From positions 1 to 9,381 of the forward strand of contig JAGVUK010000172.1 in the NCBI GenBank assembly GCA_019136335.1: a stretch of DNA of 9,381 nucleotides. Direction: 5' to 3'. Positions 1 through 5,551 of the stretch are shown here, in pieces (the first letter of the stretch is position 1; every line of letters starts with the position of its first letter). Position numbers and translations under genes: made by a program. The notes below the pieces were generated by a model. The model saw nothing but the letters and a program-made list of their open reading frames with translations. It had not been told where the DNA came from and made no database searches. Source of the stretch: Methanomicrobiales archaeon (GTDB taxonomy: Archaea > Halobacteriota > Methanomicrobia > Methanomicrobiales > Methanoculleaceae).

Positions 1-191
1 GGAAACGGGGCCGGCCTCTCCCCACCGGGAGAATGGCAAAGGCCGTGCAGACCGGCTCCGGAAGAGAGGTATTCGGGCCTGCAGGGGGTTCCAGGGCCGC
101 CGGCAGGAACGTTCTGAGGAATATTCTTCGATGTCCGCAGAGGTAACGCGAAACGATATTCCTTCGCACAAGGTGGATATCCTTTCATCAG

Positions 192-199
192 ATATATTA
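192..199 (+). promoter_or_regulatory. TATA box of the ABC importer operon
   Basis: The AT-rich octamer ATATATTA stands out in GC-rich DNA. It is followed by TTAAT, giving a perfect 10-bp palindrome ATTAATTAAT at 196-205. Its centre is about 26-31 bp before the expected transcription start, which would fall around 220-224. That is just before the ATG codons at 227 and 230, so the transcript would be essentially leaderless. No Shine-Dalgarno sequence precedes these ATGs, which agrees. Assignment as a promoter is inference from archaeal TATA-to-start spacing. Confidence 0.6.
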
Positions 200-226
200 A
201 TTAATGCTACACTTACAGTTAGTAGT

Positions 227-1387
227 ATGATGCCTTTCAGATACACCCGATTGCTCACGGCCGCGGTGCTCGCGGCTCTCGTACTGCTCATGGTCGCTGC
301 CGGATGCACCGGCACCGGTTCAACCGTCAGCGGGAACGCTGCCGGCGAGGAGGCCACGATCACCGACGGGTTCGGCCGGAGCGTCACCGTCCCGTCCGCC
401 CCACAGAGCGTCGTCTGCTCCGGCTCAGGGTGCCTGCGCTACCTCGTCTACCTGCAGGGCCAGGATCTCGCCGTCGGTGTCGATGACATCGAGAAGAAGG
501 AGCAGGCGATAGAAGGCCGCCCCTACGCCCTCGCCTACGGGCCGCAGTTCAAAGGGCTCCCGCTGATCGGCGAGTTCAGGGGCAAAGACGACCCCGAGAA
601 GATCATCGGCGTGGGCCCCGATCTCATCTTCAAGACGGGTTCGAGCGGGACGGCATACGGGACGAGCGCCGCAGAGGCCGACAAACTCGAGGCAAAGACG
701 GGCATCCCGGTCGTGGCCTTCCCGTACGGCTCGCTCAGAAACGACGCCGAGAAGGCCGAGATGTACGGCGGCCTCCGCACGATGGGCCAGGTCCTCGGGA
801 GAGAGGACCGGGCCGAAGAAGTGATCGCCTACATCGATGCGACGATGGCCGACCTTGAGCGCCGGACCGCCGATATCCCCGAGACCGACCAGAAGAGGGT
901 CTACGTCGGCGGCGTCTCCTCGGCAGGCGCCCACGGGATCATCTCCACTGAACCGGCCTACCCGCCGTTTTCCTGGGTACACGCGAAGAACGTCGCAGCC
1001 GGCCTCGGCACGGCCCACGCCGATGTCGCGAAAGAGGCGCTCGTCGACTGGAACCCCGATTACATCTTCATCGACGCCGGGACCCTCCAGATGGAGGGCG
1101 ACGGGGCGATCGGCGAGTTGAAGAACGATGCGGCGCTCGCGGGCCTCTCCGCAGCGAAGGAAGGCCGGGTCTACGGCGTCCTCCCGTACAACTTCTACAG
1201 CACGAACTACGAGACCGTGCTTGCCGACGCCTACTTCATCGGGAAGACCCTCTACCCCGACCGGTTCGCCGACGTCGACCCGGTAAAGAAGGCAGACGAG
1301 ATCTACACCTTCTTCCTCGGCAAACCGGTCTTTAGCGACCTGAACAGCCAGTACAACGATCTCGGGTTCACCGCGATCCCGCTGTAA
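227..1387 (+). CDS. ABC importer lipoprotein solute receptor (FepB/BtuF/TroA-like)
   Basis: Substrate-binding lipoprotein of an ABC importer in the iron-siderophore/heme/cobalamin group, held on the outer face of the membrane. From 227 it has 386 residues: a basic start (MMPFRYTR), a hydrophobic helix (about residues 9-24) and a lipobox ending in Cys27 (MVAAGC), then a Gly/Ser/Thr linker. The receptor domain opens with ITDGFGRSVTVP (from about 45), the usual first strand of this fold, followed by Cys64-x4-Cys69 and the phrases VGPDLIFKT and WNPDYIFID typical of the two lobes. The frame stays open upstream through an ATG at 131. That start would put 32 polar residues before the signal peptide and place the promoter inside the gene, so I chose 227; 230 is equally possible. 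The permease follows after 30 bp and the ATPase overlaps the permease. The substrate cannot be decided from sequence; iron chelate, heme (HemV-2-like) or cobalamin are all possible. Confidence 0.88.
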   Translation: MMPFRYTRLLTAAVLAALVLLMVAAGCTGTGSTVSGNAAGEEATITDGFGRSVTVPSAPQSVVCSGSGCLRYLVYLQGQDLAVGVDDIEKKEQAIEGRPYALAYGPQFKGLPLIGEFRGKDDPEKIIGVGPDLIFKTGSSGTAYGTSAAEADKLEAKTGIPVVAFPYGSLRNDAEKAEMYGGLRTMGQVLGREDRAEEVIAYIDATMADLERRTADIPETDQKRVYVGGVSSAGAHGIISTEPAYPPFSWVHAKNVAAGLGTAHADVAKEALVDWNPDYIFIDAGTLQMEGDGAIGELKNDAALAGLSAAKEGRVYGVLPYNFYSTNYETVLADAYFIGKTLYPDRFADVDPVKKADEIYTFFLGKPVFSDLNSQYNDLGFTAIPL

Positions 1388-1402
1388 GACATGAGATAAT
1401 CA

Positions 1403-1408
1403 GGAGGG
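1403..1408 (+). promoter_or_regulatory. Shine-Dalgarno site for the permease
   Basis: GGAGGG lies 9 bases before the ATG at 1418, in the 30-bp gap after the receptor gene. It fixes the permease start and shows that internal genes of this operon use ribosome binding sites, unlike the leaderless first gene. Confidence 0.75.
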
Positions 1409-1417
1409 CAGGAAGAG

Positions 1418-2530
1418 ATGCACTTTGCAGACGGGACCATTCCCCGGGAATACCTCGGGTACGTGCGCAAGAAGCACCTCTGGATCCTTTCGGGGATCGT
1501 CCTCCTCTTCATCCTCCTCGTGGTATCCATCTCGGTCGGTGCGGCCGGCGTCCCCCCGTACGACGTCTTCCTCTCCATCGTGAACGGCACCATCGACCGG
1601 ATCGCGGCGCTCCTTCACCCCGGCACCACCCTCAGCATGTCGAGCACCGACCGGATCGTCTGGAACATCCGCCTCCCGCAGGCGCTTGCCGCGATCGTCG
1701 CCGGGGTCGGGCTCTCGGTGGCGGGGGTCGCCATGCAGTCGATCCTCCGTAACCCGCTCGGGTCGCCGTTTACGCTCGGCATATCGAACGCCGGTGCATT
1801 CGGGGCGGCCGTCTCGGTCATCCTCCTCGGCACCGGACAGATGCACTCGACGGTTGCCGACGCCGTCACCCTGAACAATCCCTGCCTGACGACGGTCGTG
1901 GCGTTCATCTTCTGCCTCCTTGCGACGGCCGTGATCCTGATCATCTCCCGGGTCCGCGGGGCGTCACCGGAGGTGATGGTGCTCGCCGGCGTCGCCCTCT
2001 CCTCCCTCTTCACGGCGGGGACGATGTTCCTCCAGTACTTCGCGAGCGACACCCAGCTCGCTGCGGTCATCTTCTGGACCTTCGGCGACGTCAGCCGGGC
2101 CAGCTGGCAGGAACTCGGGATCATGACCCTCGTCGTCGCGGGGGCGAGCATCTTCTTCATCGCGAACCGCTGGAACTACAACGCGATCGACGCCGGCGAC
2201 GAGACGGCAAAAGGGCTCGGGGTCAGCGTCGAAGCGGTGCGGAACATCGGTATGGTCGTCGCGGCGCTCGTCTCCGCCGTCATCGTCTCGTTCCTCGGGG
2301 TCATCGGGTTCGTGGGGCTCGTCTGCCCGCACATGGTGAGGAGGCTCATCGGCGACGACCAGCGCTACCTGGTCCCGGGCTCCTGCGTGGCGGGCGGGAT
2401 CCTCCTCCTCGCCTCAGACACCGTCGCCCGGGTCATCGTCGCGCCCTACGTCCTCCCGGTCGCCGTGCTCACGGCGTTTCTCGGCGCACCGGTCTTCATC
2501 TACCTGCTTCTCCGGGGGTACCGGCGATGA
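1418..2530 (+). CDS. FecCD/BtuC-family ABC transporter permease
   Basis: Membrane subunit of the importer; two copies would form the pore for the metal chelate delivered by the upstream receptor. The 370 residues show the family landmarks in order: a first membrane helix (about 21-42), NIRLPQALAAIVAGVGLSVAG (83-103; family members usually have LPR where this has LPQ), RNPLGSPFTLGISNAGAFGA (111-130), WTFGDVSRASW (220-230), the cytoplasmic coupling segment with AKGLGV (264-269), and IGFVGLVCPHMVRRLIGDD (296-314). About ten membrane helices are expected, and the length is slightly above the usual 330-350 residues because of an N-terminal extension. That extension begins MHFADGTIP, which resembles the N-terminus of CbiM/NikM cobalt and nickel permeases. 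The start is supported by the GGAGGG site. The stop overlaps the ATPase start (ATGA), so translation is probably coupled. Confidence 0.93.
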   Translation: MHFADGTIPREYLGYVRKKHLWILSGIVLLFILLVVSISVGAAGVPPYDVFLSIVNGTIDRIAALLHPGTTLSMSSTDRIVWNIRLPQALAAIVAGVGLSVAGVAMQSILRNPLGSPFTLGISNAGAFGAAVSVILLGTGQMHSTVADAVTLNNPCLTTVVAFIFCLLATAVILIISRVRGASPEVMVLAGVALSSLFTAGTMFLQYFASDTQLAAVIFWTFGDVSRASWQELGIMTLVVAGASIFFIANRWNYNAIDAGDETAKGLGVSVEAVRNIGMVVAALVSAVIVSFLGVIGFVGLVCPHMVRRLIGDDQRYLVPGSCVAGGILLLASDTVARVIVAPYVLPVAVLTAFLGAPVFIYLLLRGYRR

Positions 2531-3297
2531 TCCTCGAGGTCGACGGTGTGGCATTCACCTACCGGAGCGCCCCGGTCATCCGGGAGATCACGTTCGGCCT
2601 CTCCCCCCACCAGATCCTCGCGATCCTCGGGCCGAACGGTGTCGGGAAGACGACGCTCTTGAAGTGCATGAACGCCATCCTGCAGCCGAAGGCCGGGTCC
2701 GTCCTCGTCGACGAGACCGACCTTCTCAGGGCAGACCGGACAGAGATTGCGCGGAAGATGGGCTATGTGCCGCAACGGTGCGAAGCGGGCAGATTGACCG
2801 CGTTCGACGCCATCCTCCTCGGCCGGCGGCCGCATATCCGGTGGAACGTCACGGAGGCGGACCTCCGGATCGTCGAGGCGGCGATCCGGATGCTCAGCCT
2901 CGAGGACCTGTTGCTAAGGTATATCGACGAGATGAGCGGCGGCGAACTCCAGAAGGTGAGCATCGCCCGGGCGCTCGTGCAGGAGCCGCGGGTGCTCCTC
3001 CTCGACGAACCGACAAGCAGCCTCGACCTCAAAAACCAGCTCGATATCCTCGGGATCGTGAGAAGCGTGGTGACCGACCACGACGTCGCGGCGGTGATGA
3101 CGATGCACGACCTGAACATGGCGCTCCGCTACGCCGACCGGTTCATCTTCTTAAAAGAAGGCGTCATCCACGCCGCGGGGGGACCCGGGGTGGTGACGCC
3201 CGAGACCATCGAGGCGGTCTACGGTGTCGCCGTGACCGTCGAGCGGTACAACGGGTTTCGCGTCGTCGTCCCCCTCGCGCCGGAGAGCGCCGGCTGA
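2527..3297 (+). CDS. ABC transporter ATPase (FecE/BtuD type)
   Basis: Cytoplasmic ATPase that powers the importer, 256 residues, the normal size for the family. All nucleotide-binding motifs are present: Walker A GPNGVGKT (35-42), Q-loop Gln83 in YVPQ, signature MSGGE (136-140, Met in place of the common Leu), Walker B VLLLDEP (156-162) with catalytic Glu161, D-loop SSLD (164-167), and the switch His194 in MTMHDLN. The region after the Q-loop (LLGRRPHI, 97-104) is typical of iron-chelate and cobalamin importers. The start overlaps the permease stop by four bases, with a G-rich stretch (GGGGG, 2514-2518) as a modest ribosome binding site. The C-terminus (PETIEAVYGVAVTVERYNGFRVVVP) also matches the family. 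No terminator-like T-run follows. Confidence 0.95.
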   Translation: MILEVDGVAFTYRSAPVIREITFGLSPHQILAILGPNGVGKTTLLKCMNAILQPKAGSVLVDETDLLRADRTEIARKMGYVPQRCEAGRLTAFDAILLGRRPHIRWNVTEADLRIVEAAIRMLSLEDLLLRYIDEMSGGELQKVSIARALVQEPRVLLLDEPTSSLDLKNQLDILGIVRSVVTDHDVAAVMTMHDLNMALRYADRFIFLKEGVIHAAGGPGVVTPETIEAVYGVAVTVERYNGFRVVVPLAPESAG

Positions 3298-3345
3298 GAC
3301 GCCCCGGGCCGGCGTGACGGGGAGCGGCCCCCTTCACGCGAACCG

Positions 3346-3355
3346 GTTATCCACA
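3346..3355 (+). repeat. Left copy of 10-bp inverted repeat
   Basis: GTTATCCACA here is the exact reverse complement of TGTGGATAAC at 3918-3927. The pair encloses about 560 bp containing most of the hairpins of the spacer. The two ends could be terminal repeats of a small element, but 10 bp is short and I see no clear target-site duplication outside them. Confidence 0.45.
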
Positions 3356-3367
3356 TCGCCGATCCGC

Positions 3368-3397
3368 GCGGGCGCCGGCAGCCGGTCTCGCGCCCGC
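3368..3397. repeat. GC-rich nested hairpin
   Basis: GCGGGCGC (3368-3375) pairs perfectly with GCGCCCGC (3390-3397). A smaller palindrome, CCGGC-A-GCCGG, begins at the last base of the left arm and fills most of the loop (3375-3385). It lies about 70-100 bp after the ATPase gene, so it may protect the 3' end of that transcript. No T-run follows, so it is not a classic terminator. Confidence 0.5.
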
Positions 3398-3458
3398 CCT
3401 ACCTGGTACTTCGCTCATTTGGGCGCCCGGTGTCAAACGATGCGGTCCCGCGCAACAC

Positions 3459-3476
3459 CGCAACGAAGAGTTAGCG
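3459..3476 (+). repeat. 18-bp direct repeat, copy 1
   Basis: CGCAACGAAGAGTTAGCG occurs here and again, identically, at 3846-3863, 387 bp downstream in the same orientation. The bases outside the 18 differ between the copies. An exact match of this length in under 600 bp is unlikely by chance. Confidence 0.8.
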
Positions 3477-3628
3477 CTCACTTTGCGAACCCTTTCGGAG
3501 CTCCGCCTACAATTTCGTCGTTTACAAAACATGTACCATCTGCGTTGTTGGCGGCCTCTTGCCAGAAGCATGGGGAGACTCTGGAGAAGACCCGTGCACG
3601 GCTTCCTATTGGTTATCACCACGCACTG

Positions 3629-3651
3629 CCCCCGCCCCTCTGGGGCGGGGG
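3629..3651. repeat. Perfect 10-bp hairpin with 3-base loop, G/C only
   Basis: CCCCCGCCCC (3629-3638), loop TCT, GGGGCGGGGG (3642-3651). If transcribed this would be an extremely stable stem. A second small hairpin GGCC-GAA-GGCC (3656-3666) follows immediately, then further runs of G to 3715. There is no T-run, so a factor-independent terminator is not supported. Confidence 0.7.
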
Positions 3652-3747
3652 AGGAGGCCGAAGGCCGGGCGGGGTGGGGGCTACAGGAGCAACCCAAGGG
3701 GTGGAGGAGGGGGAGGTCGCTTTACGGGGAGTTACTGAGCCGTGGTG

Positions 3748-3793
3748 CTCCGGGTGCTGCCCCCGGAGTGGGGACGGGAGCAGAATATCTGCT
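3748..3793. repeat. Two tandem hairpins
   Basis: CTCCGGG (3748-3754) pairs with CCCGGAG (3762-3768) over a 7-base loop. AGCAGA (3779-3784) pairs with TCTGCT (3788-3793) over ATA. Both arms are perfect. Lying 10 bp apart, they look like successive stems of a structured RNA, although transcription is not shown. Confidence 0.5.
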
Positions 3794-3845
3794 GCGGTCT
3801 GGATAGCAGGTGAGAAAAATGCCAGGGTAGGTGAGGGTAAGGTCT

Positions 3846-3878
3846 CGCAACGAAGAGTTAGCGGTACCCCGGGTACCG
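3846..3878 (+). repeat. 18-bp direct repeat copy 2, running into a palindrome
   Basis: The second copy of CGCAACGAAGAGTTAGCG ends at 3863. It overlaps by two bases a perfect palindrome, CGGTACCC (3862-3869) and GGGTACCG (3871-3878) around a single C. Copy 1 lacks this palindrome but is followed about 20 bp later by another one, CGGAGCTCCG (3496-3505). Confidence 0.75.
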
Positions 3879-3917
3879 GACTTCGCGTCCTTCCGCGGCT
3901 TCGCGCGAACTAACGGG

Positions 3918-3927
3918 TGTGGATAAC
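3918..3927 (+). repeat. Right copy of 10-bp inverted repeat
   Basis: TGTGGATAAC, the exact reverse complement of 3346-3355. It is preceded closely by the palindrome TTCGCGCGAA (3900-3909). The core TGTGGATAA equals a bacterial DnaA box, which is probably coincidental in an archaeon. Confidence 0.45.
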
Positions 3928-4017
3928 GAGAGAGCCTCGCGCGAAGAACCGCGAAGGGGGATGGTTGATGGTTTGACCTGCGGAGGGGCTTCCTAAGAGA
4001 TTTAGCGAAGGCTGATA

Positions 4018-4025
4018 CCTATAAG
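4018..4025 (+). promoter_or_regulatory. TATA box of the DUF1622 gene
   Basis: CCTATAAG is centred about 33 bp before the ATG at 4055. Standard archaeal spacing would put the transcript start near 4048, leaving a leader of only about 7 bases, and no Shine-Dalgarno sequence is present. This separates the gene from the ABC operon upstream. Confidence 0.55.
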
Positions 4026-4054
4026 TTCATCCGCTGCCGATACACCCGCCGGGC

Positions 4055-4387
4055 ATGGTGCTCGAAACGTTCATCAGGGTCGCCGGGCTGGTCATCGGGA
4101 CGTTCGGGGGGCTCTTCATCGTCTACGGGGCGGCGATCGCGATCATCGAGCTCCTCGCGCGGGAGACGCGCATACGGGAGAAGAGTTACCACGACATCCG
4201 GTGGTCGTTCACCACGCGCATCCTGATCGGCCTTGAGTTCTTCGTCGCTGCCGACGTCTTGAAGACGATCCTCGAGCCGACGTCCCAGGACCTGATCATC
4301 CTCGGGTCGCTCGTCGCGATCAGGACCGTCGTGAGTTACTTCCTCGGGAGGGAGGTGAGCGAGCTCCCGGAAGACAGGAAACAGTGA
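4055..4387 (+). CDS. DUF1622 family membrane protein
   Basis: A 110-residue integral membrane protein with three hydrophobic segments (about 8-33, 54-72 and 78-97), separated by a charged loop (ARETRIREKSYHDIRW, 35-50), and ending in a short charged tail (PEDRKQ). The phrases RILIGLEFFVAADVLKTI and LGSLVAIRTVVSYFLGREV match what I know of the DUF1622 family, which is widespread in bacteria and archaea and has no established function. The acidic residues Glu61 and Asp67 inside the second helix are unusual for a membrane segment and may matter functionally. The start is supported by the near-adjacent TATA box. The gene runs toward the NUDIX gene on the other strand with 21 bp between stop codons and no obvious terminator between them. 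Confidence 0.88.
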   Translation: MVLETFIRVAGLVIGTFGGLFIVYGAAIAIIELLARETRIREKSYHDIRWSFTTRILIGLEFFVAADVLKTILEPTSQDLIILGSLVAIRTVVSYFLGREVSELPEDRKQ

Positions 4388-4408
4388 GGATGGACAGGAC
4401 CTTCGCGG

Positions 4409-4840
4409 TCACCCGCTCTCCTGAGTTTGCAGCGCCATAAGGTGCTCGTGCGCCTCGCTGACGATCCGTTTTGAGTTCCCGAAGGTGATCGCCCGGACGG
4501 CCTCGTCGTAGGGGAGCCACTGGTAGCCGACATGCTCGTCCGAGAGCGTCACCGCCGCTTCCGGGGTCTCGATCAGGTAGTAGACGACCTCCTTGTAGAC
4601 CGTGCGCCCCCGGCGCTGGAAGAAGTAGGAGATCTCCTCCCGGAACCCGGGGATGAATGTGGCCCGGGTGATCCCGGTCTCCTCCTCCAGTTCACGGAGT
4701 ACCGTCTCCTTCTCGCTCTCGCCGCGCTTGCCGTGCCCCTTTACGAGGTCCCAGTGCCCGGCCCCGTACTGCAGGATGAGGTACTGGAGTTCCCTGTCCC
4801 GCCGGACGACGACCGCCCCGTACGACTTCTCTCTTGCCAT
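4409..4840 (-). CDS. NUDIX hydrolase, Ap4A-hydrolase-like
   Basis: A 143-residue single-domain NUDIX enzyme, probably cleaving dinucleoside tetraphosphates such as Ap4A or related nucleoside-diphosphate-linked molecules in the cytoplasm. The complete Nudix box spans Gly35 to Ile57: Gly35, Glu41, then REL-E-EE-T-GI, with metal-binding Glu50, Glu53 and Glu54. The lead-in HWDLVKGH (29-36) resembles the hWdlPKGH lead-in of human NUDT2-type asymmetrical Ap4A hydrolases, with Val in place of Pro, and an early SYGAVVV strand is also typical. It starts 6 bp after the stop of the uracil-DNA glycosylase gene on the same strand, so the two are probably co-transcribed. Its ribosome site is weak. The substrate is inferred from the subfamily; a general nucleotide-sanitising role is the alternative. 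Confidence 0.9.
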   Translation of the reverse strand: MAREKSYGAVVVRRDRELQYLILQYGAGHWDLVKGHGKRGESEKETVLRELEEETGITRATFIPGFREEISYFFQRRGRTVYKEVVYYLIETPEAAVTLSDEHVGYQWLPYDEAVRAITFGNSKRIVSEAHEHLMALQTQESG

Positions 4841-4846
4841 AACCGT

Positions 4847-5464
4847 TCAGTCCTGTTCTGCAGGTCCTCCGGCCCCTGCAAGCTCGCGCCCGACGACCCG
4901 GAAGTCCTCTTCCAGGGCCTCCCGGTACGCCGGGTTGTAGAGCGCGGCGGCGGGGTGGAGGGTGGGGATGAGGCGGACCGGGTGGCCGAAGAGGGAGCAG
5001 GGGTAGACGGTCCCCCGGACCTCCGTGATCCGGTCGAACGCGACGGGGAGGAGGGAGAGGATGTGCCTGCTCGAGTGCCGGCCCAGCATCACGATCACCC
5101 GCGGCCTGACGATGCGGATCTGCTCTTCAAGATACGGGGTGCAGGCCCGGACCTCCTCGTCTCTCGGGTCGCGGTTCTCGGGCGGCCGGTGCTTCACGAT
5201 GTTCGCGATGAAGACCTCGTCCCGTGAAAGACCGATCCCTGCAAGGAGACCCTCAAGGAACTTCCCCGCCCGCCCTACAAACGGCCGCCCGGTGAGGTCT
5301 TCCTGTTTTCCCGGCGCCTCGCCGATCAGCATGAGGCCGGCCCGGGCGTCACCTTCCCCGGGGACCGCGTGATGGGAGTTCTCCCAGAGCGGGCACTTCC
5401 GGCACTCGCCGATGACGGCGGCGAGCCGCTCTATCGCCACCTCTCTTCCCGTCTCCTGCACCAT
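4847..5464 (-). CDS. udg: Family 4 uracil-DNA glycosylase (iron-sulfur type), His at one ligand site
   Basis: Removes uracil from DNA after cytosine deamination, the first step of base excision repair. The 205-residue protein has the family 4 order: Cys21-x2-Cys24 near the N-terminus, catalytic motif GEAPG (48-52) followed by ED, PFVG (61-64), ANIVKHRPPENRDP (87-100), Cys108 in RACTPYLEEQI, VIVMLGR (123-129), and the HPAA motif at 170-173. Family 4 enzymes normally bind a 4Fe-4S cluster with four cysteines; the third is expected in VLKCRPP, 16 residues before the fourth. Here that position is His92 (codon CAC), with the spacing to Cys108 kept. The open frame extends to 5632, but the extra 56 residues are Arg/Pro-rich and unlike the family. 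A TATA box about 26 bp before 5464 supports this leaderless start. It heads a two-gene unit with the NUDIX gene. Confidence 0.92.
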   Translation of the reverse strand: MVQETGREVAIERLAAVIGECRKCPLWENSHHAVPGEGDARAGLMLIGEAPGKQEDLTGRPFVGRAGKFLEGLLAGIGLSRDEVFIANIVKHRPPENRDPRDEEVRACTPYLEEQIRIVRPRVIVMLGRHSSRHILSLLPVAFDRITEVRGTVYPCSLFGHPVRLIPTLHPAAALYNPAYREALEEDFRVVGRELAGAGGPAEQD

Positions 5465-5486
5465 GCCCACACTATTGACGATAACT

Positions 5487-5494
5487 CGTATAAC
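5487..5494 (-). promoter_or_regulatory. TATA box of the glycosylase-NUDIX unit
   Basis: On the minus strand this reads GTTATACG, preceded by the purine-rich AAGAAG, which fits a TFB-recognition element. The centre is about 26 bp before 5464, so transcription should begin at or next to the ATG. This is the main reason for rejecting the longer start at 5632. Confidence 0.6.
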
Positions 5495-5525
5495 CTTCTT
5501 ATGCATTGCGTTTTGCCGCCGATAG

Positions 5526-5551
5526 CCGGCGGACCCGGAGGGGTCCACCGG
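5526..5551. repeat. Hairpin in the divergent promoter region
   Basis: CCGG-C-GGACCC (5526-5536), loop GGAG, then GGGTCC-A-CCGG (5541-5551). Ten of eleven positions pair, with one C/A mismatch. It lies between the two divergent promoters and outside both predicted transcripts, so a DNA-level role such as protein binding is more plausible than an RNA one, if it has any. Confidence 0.45.

Larger units (their letters stand above)
3298..4017. other. Gene-free, hairpin-rich spacer
   Basis: About 720 bp with no convincing gene. The open frames here (for example 3314-3913 and 3483-3806 on +, 3347-3697 on -) give Arg/Pro/Gly-rich or low-complexity products with no recognisable domain and no ribosome site or promoter, and they overlap one another. 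Perfect hairpins or palindromes occur at 3368-3397, 3496-3505, 3629-3651, 3656-3666, 3748-3768, 3779-3793, 3862-3878 and 3900-3909. An 18-bp direct repeat (3459 and 3846) and a 10-bp inverted repeat (3346 and 3918) span it. The part around 3510-3540 is distinctly AT-richer than the neighbouring genes. It could be a decayed or non-autonomous mobile element, a non-coding RNA locus, or a dispersed genomic repeat. I cannot choose between these. Confidence 0.6.

Noticed and set aside
1..116. Possible cobalamin riboswitch upstream of the importer
   Set aside because: I looked for the conserved B12-box sequence and did not find it. The predicted transcript also starts near 222, so an RNA switch here would not be transcribed with the operon.
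3629..3651. Intrinsic terminator
   Set aside because: A strong stem but no T-run after it. Archaeal termination depends on T-rich stretches rather than hairpins.
3459..3863. Repeats as a CRISPR array
   Set aside because: Only two copies 387 bp apart, 18 bp long, with no regular spacers and no cas genes.
3314..3913. Open frame of 199 codons in the spacer (and 3483-3806, 3347-3697)
   Set aside because: Arg/Pro/Gly-rich translations that run through hairpins and G-runs, mutually overlapping, with no domain, ribosome site or promoter. GC-rich DNA yields such frames by chance.
3346..3927. Two DnaA-box-like sequences (TTATCCACA and its reverse complement) suggesting a replication origin
   Set aside because: Archaea lack DnaA and start at ORB elements bound by Orc1/Cdc6. 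Only two copies occur, there is no AT-rich unwinding region and no orc1/cdc6 gene nearby. They are better read as an inverted repeat.
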